From assembly GCA_003135495.1 (NCBI GenBank), contig PLBX01000300.1:2260-9286 (forward strand): a DNA stretch of 7,027 nt. Direction: 5' to 3'. Made by a program: the position numbers and the translations under genes. The DNA is from Acidobacteriaceae bacterium. GTDB taxonomy: Bacteria > Acidobacteriota > Terriglobia > Terriglobales > Acidobacteriaceae. The notes under the pieces are model-generated. The model saw nothing but the letters and a program-made list of their open reading frames with translations, had not been told where the DNA came from and did not search any database. This document shows positions 1 to 4,489 of this stretch, piece by piece (positions within the stretch are counted from its first letter, which is position 1; each line of letters starts with the position of its first letter).

Positions 1-845
1 ACAATATGCTGAATTGCCCCCGAGATCCCGAGCGCCAGGTATAACTTCGGAGCTACGGTCTGGCCTGACGAGCCTATCTGGCGGTCCATGGGAAGCCATC
101 CGTTATCGCAGATCGGACGCGACGCCGCGAGCTCGCCGCCGAGCGCATCCGCCAACTGCTTCGCCAGTTCGATATTTTTCTGCTCCTTGATGCCGCGGCC
201 GACCGAAACAATTATTTCCGCCTGCGTCAGGTCAACCGCCTGCTTCGCTTCCTTGAAAACTTCCTGCGGCTTGTTGCGGATAACGCCATCCGGAACGTCG
301 ACATTGAACGTCTCAACCGCGGCTGCTCCTCCGCCGGCTTCGGCCTTGTCGCCGCGAAACGATCCATTCTGAAAAGTTACGAAGCAAGGGCCGGTACCGG
401 CGAAACTTACGTCGGCCATAAACTTTCCCTGAAACATTTGCCGCGTAAAGGAGAGCTTGCCGCCTTCGTATTTGTAGCCGACGGCGTCGGTGATTGCGGT
501 GGTTTCCATGGAAGTCGCCAACTTCGGGACAAAATCCCGCACCTGGTAGGTGTGAGGCATGAGAACGAGTTTCGCGGGATATTTCTCCAGAAAGCTTTTC
601 AACGCATGGGCAAACGCATCGGGAGTGTAGGGCTCGAGTTTGGGCGACTCGACGTCGTACACCTTGGAAACTTTCTTTTGCGCTACTTCACTGGCGATCG
701 CGGATACGCCCGAGCCTACAACGCCAGCTTCGAGTGACCATCCAGTTTCGGCGGCAATCGCCTGCCCGGCTGCGATGGTTTCCCAGGAGACGCGATTCAG
801 CTTGCCTTCGCGCTGTTCAACAATTACGAAAATAGTTTCAGCCAT
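1..845 (-). CDS. etfA: Electron transfer flavoprotein alpha subunit, 3' end outside window
   Basis: This is the FAD-binding subunit of the EtfAB heterodimer, which takes electrons from flavin dehydrogenases (for example acyl-CoA dehydrogenases) and passes them on, often to ETF:quinone oxidoreductase. I translated it by hand from the ATG at 843-845 and read 281 codons with no stop before the window edge; the family is usually about 310-330 residues, so roughly 30-50 are missing. The N-terminal domain starts MAETIFVIVEQ. The C-terminal FAD domain shows VGRGIK (215-220), the SRP motif (242-244), the GSSGQTVAP loop (258-266) and LGISGAIQH (272-280), which are diagnostic. The usual GQTGK loop is here GSSGQ, with Ser in place of the FAD-contacting Thr. 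The start lies 11 bases after the etfB stop, and a weak TGAGAA overlaps that stop, which suggests translational coupling. Identity is very secure; the electron donor is not visible. Confidence 0.96.
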   Translation of the reverse strand, partial: MAETIFVIVEQREGKLNRVSWETIAAGQAIAAETGWSLEAGVVGSGVSAIASEVAQKKVSKVYDVESPKLEPYTPDAFAHALKSFLEKYPAKLVLMPHTYQVRDFVPKLATSMETTAITDAVGYKYEGGKLSFTRQMFQGKFMADVSFAGTGPCFVTFQNGSFRGDKAEAGGGAAAVETFNVDVPDGVIRNKPQEVFKEAKQAVDLTQAEIIVSVGRGIKEQKNIELAKQLADALGGELAASRPICDNGWLPMDRQIGSSGQTVAPKLYLALGISGAIQHI

Positions 846-856
846 AAAATCAGTTC

Positions 857-1627
857 TCAAATTACGCGTAATTCGTTCTTTAATTTCTCCACTAATTTTT
901 TCGCAATTTCGCTCGGAGAGCCTTCCAGGAACTCCGTATTTTTTGACTTCTCCGGGATGTACATTTTGTCGATTTTTTGCAGATTATTGCCCATCGCCGA
1001 CTGCACATCTGCCAGCGTCACCTTGCGCATCGGTTTCGTCTTTGCCTGTTTGATTCCGATCAGCGTGGCATAGCGCAGCTTGTTAATTCCGGACTGAATG
1101 GTGAGCACTGCCGGCAGAGGGACGTCGACAAACTGAAAGAATCCGGCTTCCAGTTCACGCTTAACCCGGATGCCAGCTTCGGTTTTTTCAATCTGCATGA
1201 TGATCGTGGCATGCGGCAAACCGAGAATTTGCGCCAGAATTACGCCCGTCTGCGCGTAGCCGTAATCATCCGACTGCAAGCCGGTAAAAATCAGATCAAA
1301 CTTTTCATCCTTGATGGCAGCCGCGATGGCGCGAGCGGTATTGTAGGCATCGAGTCCGACAAAAGCGTTGTCCTCCAGATGAATCGCCCGATCGGCTCCC
1401 TTCGCCAGGGCCTCGCGCAAAACCTGCATCGCCCGCGCTGGGCCGGCGGTTATCACAACGACTTCGCCGCTATGTTTTTCCTTTTGCCGCAATGCCTCTT
1501 CGAGCGCGAAGGCGTCGGGCTCATTGACTTCGTATGACACATCTTCGCGAATCCACGTTCCCGCCTCGTTCAACTTTAGCGGGGCGTCTTTCTGCGGTAC
1601 CTGCTTCATGCAAACCAAAATCTTCAC
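857..1627 (-). CDS. etfB: Electron transfer flavoprotein beta subunit
   Basis: This 256-residue protein is the AMP-binding (or, in bifurcating types, second flavin/NADH-handling) subunit of EtfAB. The N-terminus MKILVCMKQVP is the classic EtfB start. QTG at 126-128 lies in the nucleotide-binding loop, and the ETF-beta signature spans about 154-196, with VKRELEAG, LPAVLT and LRYATL visible. Full length for the family. The start is a GTG at 1625-1627. A GGGAG ribosome site at 1635-1639 sits 7 bases upstream, which favours it over the in-frame ATG six codons further in (1607-1609). The stop TGA at 857-859 precedes etfA by 11 bases, so the two are co-transcribed with beta first. I did not try to decide between the canonical and the bifurcating ETF class, because that needs an alignment. 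Identity is very secure. Confidence 0.97.
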   Translation of the reverse strand: MKILVCMKQVPQKDAPLKLNEAGTWIREDVSYEVNEPDAFALEEALRQKEKHSGEVVVITAGPARAMQVLREALAKGADRAIHLEDNAFVGLDAYNTARAIAAAIKDEKFDLIFTGLQSDDYGYAQTGVILAQILGLPHATIIMQIEKTEAGIRVKRELEAGFFQFVDVPLPAVLTIQSGINKLRYATLIGIKQAKTKPMRKVTLADVQSAMGNNLQKIDKMYIPEKSKNTEFLEGSPSEIAKKLVEKLKNELRVI

Positions 1628-1678
1628 TCATCAGCTCCCATGGTTGGCAGCGCGCACAGAGCACCAGCCAAACTCGCT

Positions 1679-1708
1679 AGTATAAATGAGTGGGCGCGGG
1701 GGCGACAG
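1679..1708 (-). promoter_or_regulatory. Candidate sigma-70-type promoter for etfBA
   Basis: On the minus strand, TATACT (1679-1684) matches the -10 consensus at 5 of 6 positions. An 18-base spacer separates it from CTGTCG (1703-1708), which matches the -35 consensus at only 3 of 6. Transcription would start near 1672, giving a leader of about 45 bases with the GGGAG ribosome site before the GTG of etfB. The -10 box is good and the -35 poor, so this is a candidate only. Confidence 0.35.
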
Positions 1709-1783
1709 CAGCGCGGCAGCGATGGCACTCCATGACCCGCCGTAACTTGACCGGCCTCGCGGCGCTTGCCATGCTGACTCATC

Positions 1784-2254
1784 GTGAAAAAATCCCAGAA
1801 GCCACGGCGGAAAGTACGAGCGCCGCGGGTCAGGGTTCCCAACGGCGAACGCGCGCTATTCTGTATCGATCAAAGCCACTTTGTTGGCGTGCTCCAGAGA
1901 ATGTCGGTCAGCGGAGGCTCCGCTATTCTCTCCAGAGGTCCGATTCCATCCGGAACCATGGGGGACATTGCTCTACGAACGGTGTTCGGCAAAGTAACGG
2001 CTACCGTAGAGTTCCTGGACAGGTGCGCGGACGGGCTTCCGCTGTCGCAGGCATTTCGTTTCCTGGCCATGGAAGAAAAAAGCACTGAGCGATTTCTGGC
2101 GGCCATAAAGCTCATGACACAGAATGGACTAAGCGACGCTCCGCCCACTAAGCAACCTCGAAACTCGGCGTCGGAAGCGTTGAGTTTACTGTTTAAGAGT
2201 GTGCGCGGTATTGCCGCTGCACTCCTCCCCGAACGAGCCTCCACTAGCAAATAG
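1784..2254 (+). CDS. PilZ-like domain protein with degenerate c-di-GMP motif
   Basis: A soluble 156-residue protein with no signal peptide. The layout resembles a single PilZ domain (cyclic di-GMP effector fold): a basic N-terminus with RxxxR at 8-12, a short beta-rich stretch, RMSVSGG at 39-45 where PilZ has the D/N-x-S-x-x-G motif, and a closing strand plus helix (FRFLAMEEKSTERFLAAI, 92-109) like the usual end of the domain. The acidic or Asn residue of the second motif is Arg39 here, so c-di-GMP binding may be lost or altered. The tail from about 115 is low in recognisable features. The start is a GTG at 1784, the first start codon after an in-frame TGA at 1775-1777. There is no Shine-Dalgarno sequence; a TTGACC at 1747-1752, 17 bases before CATGCT, could give a nearly leaderless mRNA. 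Coding is fairly secure, the PilZ assignment moderate, the exact start uncertain. Confidence 0.65.
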   Translation: MKKSQKPRRKVRAPRVRVPNGERALFCIDQSHFVGVLQRMSVSGGSAILSRGPIPSGTMGDIALRTVFGKVTATVEFLDRCADGLPLSQAFRFLAMEEKSTERFLAAIKLMTQNGLSDAPPTKQPRNSASEALSLLFKSVRGIAAALLPERASTSK

Positions 2255-2377
2255 ACGACAGTTGTATTTGGAGCGGCTCCGCTTTGCATCATCGTAGCGA
2301 ATGACTCAAGCGAAGGACTGACGAATAGCGCTCGGGAAAACAACAGTGAAGGCTGATTCGCGAACTCGTGACCCTTC

Positions 2378-2653
2378 CTACTGCAGAAATGCGACGCTTT
2401 GCACGCCCGTAATTTCGAACCGCTTGCGGCAGCGCATGTTCTTGCACATCATCTGGTCGTCCCGGCGAAGCATGTAAGACTGAGCCTTGGCGAATTTTGC
2501 GCGATCCCTATCATCAGCGCGCGGTGGCAGGTTTTTCTTCTTCATTCGTACCAGCCATTGGATCTCATACTCCGCCGACTCGTGGCAGTGCGGACAGCTT
2601 AAATTCGCCGGTTTCTTATCCGACCGCTCGTCAAAAAATTCCCGTTCATCCAT
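2378..2653 (-). CDS. Small CxxC/CxxxxC zinc-ribbon-like protein
   Basis: A hydrophilic 91-residue protein rich in Lys, Arg and Asp. It has CPHC at 20-23 and CKNMRC at 70-75, separated by a charged helical segment (about 34-66). Two such Cys pairs usually make one zinc-binding knuckle or ribbon; the second pair has four rather than two residues between cysteines, which is unusual. No catalytic motif or membrane segment is seen. It might bind nucleic acid or a protein partner, but function is unknown. The ATG at 2651-2653 has GAGGG at 2664-2668, 10 bases upstream, an acceptable ribosome site. The gene converges with the PilZ-like gene (123 bases between stops) and diverges from the small basic protein gene. 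I chose this strand over the overlapping plus-strand frames because of the ordered Cys pairs and the ribosome site. Confidence 0.7.
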   Translation of the reverse strand: MDEREFFDERSDKKPANLSCPHCHESAEYEIQWLVRMKKKNLPPRADDRDRAKFAKAQSYMLRRDDQMMCKNMRCRKRFEITGVQSVAFLQ

Positions 2654-2692
2654 AAATATAGGGCCCTCTGCTTTACGCTACCGTAGTGCACA

Positions 2693-2729
2693 GTTTCATC
2701 CCTGTCGTCTATCGCAGGAATGATGAAAC
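2693..2729. repeat. Imperfect inverted repeat in divergent spacer
   Basis: GTTTCATC (2693-2700) is the exact reverse complement of GATGAAAC (2722-2729). Inside them CCTG (2701-2704) pairs with CAGG (2715-2718), leaving a 3-base bulge (AAT) on the right side and a 10-base loop. It lies between the divergent zinc-ribbon gene and the small basic protein gene, so it could be an operator or an RNA hairpin in the leader of the plus-strand gene. No T-run follows closely, so a terminator is less likely. Confidence 0.45.
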
Positions 2730-2795
2730 GCCGCGCCAAACTCAAATTATTACATTTTTTGCCATCGAATGTGCGAAGATGCCAGGATTACGACT

Positions 2796-2966
2796 ATGCC
2801 GCGCAAGCCAAAGAAAAAGGTCTTCTCCGCTGGCAATGTCGTCCGCGAAATGGCCCGCGAACGCGTAGGCAGTCCTAAGCCTTCTCAACTCGTGCGTGCC
2901 AAAAAAAATAAACCTGAGCGCCACAAGCCCACGCTGGGCAAACTGCTAGCCGACGAGAGCGGTTAG
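2796..2966 (+). CDS. Small basic protein of unknown function (56 aa)
   Basis: A 56-residue, strongly basic protein (begins MPRKPKKKVFSAGNVV; many Lys and Arg) with a short acidic end (ADESG). It has no cysteines, signal peptide or membrane segment. The composition would suit a nucleic-acid- or ribosome-associated protein, but that is inference and no family was recognised. An upstream in-frame ATG exists at 2769, but the ATG at 2796 is preferred: AGGA at 2784-2787 lies 8 bases before it, and starting there places the basic MPRKPKKK segment at the N-terminus. The stop is only 13 bases from the stop of the convergent lipoprotein gene, with no clear terminator hairpin between them. Confidence 0.65.
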   Translation: MPRKPKKKVFSAGNVVREMARERVGSPKPSQLVRAKKNKPERHKPTLGKLLADESG

Positions 2967-2979
2967 AGTTTTTGCATTC

Positions 2980-3591
2980 TCATTGGAATGTTGCGATAAC
3001 GGCAGCCCCGCCAGCGGGGATGGTGACCACACACTGGTTGGCGGACGCTTGCGGGCAGTTGGCCCATGTGACAGTAGGTCCATTGGCGGTGAGCAAAACC
3101 GACGCGTTCACATTAAAGGTTGCGACACATGTTCCAGGGCAACTCACTCCGGTCGGAAGACTCGTCACTGTCCCGGTCCCAACGACGCCGACGGACAATG
3201 TGGCAAGCGTGCCTCCACCAGGGCAGAGTGAGTCGGCAGGATCGTCCACCGTCACGGTCGCATAAGCAGTCTGTCCGCCAAAACTTGCGGAAATTGTCCC
3301 TCCGCCGCACCCGAGTGTTGGACTGGGGGAAACTAAGCCGGCGTTGATGTTGACTATGTTGTCATCAACCGTCCACGTGACTTGATTGGTAATGTCCTTC
3401 GTGGCTGGGGGATGGATATAGGTTCCAGTGGCGGTGAATTGTTCCGTTCCGGCCTGGGTCAGAAAAGTAAAACCGGACGGCTGAACCGTGATGCCTACTA
3501 GCTTCTGATCGTGGCCGCAACTCGGCAGGGTCAATAGCGCTCCTGCAGCCACTAGCGTTCCCAATGCAAGTCCTATATAGCCAAGCTTCAT
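2980..3591 (-). CDS. Ig-like domain lipoprotein
   Basis: A 203-residue exported protein. The signal peptide (MKLGYIGLALGTL..., 1-24) ends in a lipobox LPSC with Cys25 as the lipidated residue, so it should be membrane-anchored in the envelope. Residues about 31-115 look like a bacterial Ig-like (BIG2-type) domain: LVGITVQPSG, then QFTATGTY, TWTVDD and ISASFGG with ATVTV. Residues about 129-203 resemble the bacterial repeat domain that reads GxGTVTS, CPGTC, and ends in CVVTIPAGG...ATF. Six cysteines follow the lipid Cys (95, 123, 151, 155, 179, 187); 151/155 and 179/187 sit where that domain usually forms disulphides. The GWSG motif common in the family is replaced by a shorter loop. The start ATG has AGGAG at 3597-3601, 5 bases upstream. 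Likely a surface or adhesion-type structural protein; the ligand is unknown. Confidence 0.85.
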   Translation of the reverse strand: MKLGYIGLALGTLVAAGALLTLPSCGHDQKLVGITVQPSGFTFLTQAGTEQFTATGTYIHPPATKDITNQVTWTVDDNIVNINAGLVSPSPTLGCGGGTISASFGGQTAYATVTVDDPADSLCPGGGTLATLSVGVVGTGTVTSLPTGVSCPGTCVATFNVNASVLLTANGPTVTWANCPQASANQCVVTIPAGGAAVIATFQ

Positions 3592-3633
3592 GCAAACTCC
3601 TAAAGGCAGGTTTGGGGCTGCCCGCGCCTCAAC

Positions 3634-3662
3634 CGGATATTTATGAGGCGAATTTCCGTCAA
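3634..3662 (-). promoter_or_regulatory. Weak candidate promoter for the Ig-like lipoprotein gene
   Basis: On the minus strand, TTGACG (3657-3662, 5 of 6 to the -35 consensus) is followed after 17 bases by TATCCG (3634-3639, 3 of 6 to the -10). A TAAATA lies closer than normal spacing allows. The leader would be about 35 bases. The -10 is poor, so confidence is low. Confidence 0.22.
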
Positions 3663-3721
3663 ATTATGGGAAGGGAAAATTTAGCGGAATCACCGCGAAA
3701 AAGCAAGAAATCGAGCGCGAA

Positions 3722-3733
3722 CAACCATGGTTG
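3722..3733. promoter_or_regulatory. Perfect 12-base palindrome, possible operator
   Basis: CAACCATGGTTG is its own reverse complement. It sits in the 182-base spacer between the two minus-strand Ig-like genes, about 60 bases upstream of the candidate -35 of the lipoprotein gene. It could be a binding site for a dimeric regulator, but a single palindrome of this size can occur by chance. Confidence 0.25.
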
Positions 3734-3739
3734 AGACAC

Positions 3740-3766
3740 GCTCGGTCGAGTGATACATGATCGAGC
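3740..3766 (-). terminator. Possible hairpin after the He_PIG gene
   Basis: Arms at 3740-3747 and 3759-3766 pair over 8 positions with one mismatch in the minus-strand RNA, around an 11-base loop. The hairpin begins 7 bases after the TAA of the He_PIG-domain gene, a good place for a terminator. No U-run follows, so it would not be a typical intrinsic terminator; it may instead protect the mRNA 3' end. Confidence 0.25.
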
Positions 3767-3773
3767 CGGTACA

Positions 3774-4442
3774 TTACGGGCCCTCCGTGACCTGCAACGG
3801 TTTTGGAGTTTCCAGTCCCTGGCGCAGAATCGCGTTTCGCCTTGGGATCTCTGCGATCGCGTCGGCGCGGACCATATATGCGCCATGTGGAAGAGTGTTG
3901 CCAAACGGAATTTGCATATTGGTTGTGCCCGCTTTAAGCGGAAAATGCTCATAGCCGATTGCAGTCGCCCGCCCGTTCTCAGCCACGGCAACAATAATTA
4001 TTGTCAGGTCGAAAGTTTCTTTGGAACCGTTTGAAACCTGGATGGAGCCGTCGATCCGGTTATCACGAACCTTCGGTGGTTGAAGCCATTCCAGCAAAAG
4101 TGACGACGCGACCGCGATCTGAATTTCTTTGTTGATCGTGTGTGCTGGATGGCCGGAATCTTCGACCTTTAATGTCAATGAAAATGTCCCGGTCTTTGTC
4201 GGGCGCCCTGCCAAAAGGCCTTCCGGGCTCAGCGTTACGCCGTCGGGGAGGTCGCCGCTAGCCACGCTCCACACATAAGGCGGAGCTCCGCCCGTGGCAT
4301 GTAGAAGAATATGGAACTCTATTCCGGCCTCAAGGGCAGGCATAGGTTCGTCCACTACCGAAAGCGGAGGCGTTTGCGCCGCCAGCAGACTGCAGAAACA
4401 GATAAGCATCGCAGCCGGTAGCATGGAACGGATGAAGATCAT
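3774..4442 (-). CDS. Secreted protein with putative-Ig (He_PIG) domain
   Basis: A 222-residue exported protein. The N-terminus is a signal peptide with Arg5 and a hydrophobic core, probably cut after LLAA so that the mature chain begins QTPP (residue 23). Residues about 41-111 form a He_PIG domain, a cadherin-like Ig fold: GGAPPYVWSV, LPDGVTL, GLLAGRPTKTGTFSLTLKVED are characteristic. Residues about 113-205 are a second beta-rich region (begins LLLEWLQPP) that I cannot assign. No enzyme motif is seen, so binding or scaffolding in the periplasm is the likely role. The ATG at 4440-4442 has no Shine-Dalgarno sequence; a TAAAAT box ends about a dozen bases upstream, which allows a very short or absent leader. 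In-frame ATGs at codons 7 and 12 would shorten the signal peptide. It starts 47 bases from, and divergent to, the transglutaminase/TPR gene. Confidence 0.85.
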   Translation of the reverse strand: MIFIRSMLPAAMLICFCSLLAAQTPPLSVVDEPMPALEAGIEFHILLHATGGAPPYVWSVASGDLPDGVTLSPEGLLAGRPTKTGTFSLTLKVEDSGHPAHTINKEIQIAVASSLLLEWLQPPKVRDNRIDGSIQVSNGSKETFDLTIIIVAVAENGRATAIGYEHFPLKAGTTNMQIPFGNTLPHGAYMVRADAIAEIPRRNAILRQGLETPKPLQVTEGP

Positions 4443-4451
4443 TTCGCTGGT

Positions 4452-4480
4452 TTGATTTTACGCTGGCCTCGGCGTAAAAG
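4452..4480 (+). promoter_or_regulatory. Candidate promoter of the transglutaminase/TPR gene
   Basis: TTGATT (4452-4457, 4 of 6 to the -35 consensus), a 17-base spacer and TAAAAG (4475-4480, 4 of 6 to the -10) give a start near 4487, only about 3 bases before the ATG at 4490. No ribosome site precedes that ATG, so a leaderless or nearly leaderless transcript is plausible. The opposite strand carries a TAAAAT box (4455-4460) pointing toward the He_PIG gene. Confidence 0.4.
4456..4479. repeat. Perfect 8-8-8 inverted repeat between divergent genes
   Basis: TTTTACGC (4456-4463) and GCGTAAAA (4472-4479) are exact reverse complements separated by 8 bases. Each arm contains a -10-like box facing outward toward its own gene. 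The symmetry could be two matched promoters, an operator for one dimeric regulator that controls both genes, or both. Confidence 0.55.
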
Positions 4481-4489
4481 AACTGCAAG

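Noticed and set aside
88..1053. Several plus-strand frames across etfA and the 3' end of etfB
   Set aside because: All lie antisense to the clear etfA and etfB coding sequence and have no recognisable domains.
977..1537. A 186-codon plus-strand frame inside etfB
   Set aside because: Shadow of etfB, which is unmistakable on the other strand.
1677..1772. A 31-codon minus-strand frame with CHRC (CxxC) upstream of etfB
   Set aside because: Only one Cys pair, no convincing ribosome site, and its stop lies within the candidate -10 region. Too short to support without conservation data.
1624..1842. A 72-codon minus-strand frame whose TGA overlaps the GTG of etfB, as if translationally coupled
   Set aside because: It needs a TTG start, has no ribosome site, no recognisable domain, and overlaps the likely etfB promoter. 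The overlap looks coincidental.
2270..2280. GGAGCGGCTCC after the PilZ-like gene as a terminator
   Set aside because: The stem is at most 4-5 pairs with almost no loop and no T-run follows.
1870..2343. A 157-codon minus-strand frame antisense to the PilZ-like gene
   Set aside because: TTG start, no domain signal, low-complexity Ser/Ala/Arg content; the opposite strand has PilZ-like motifs.
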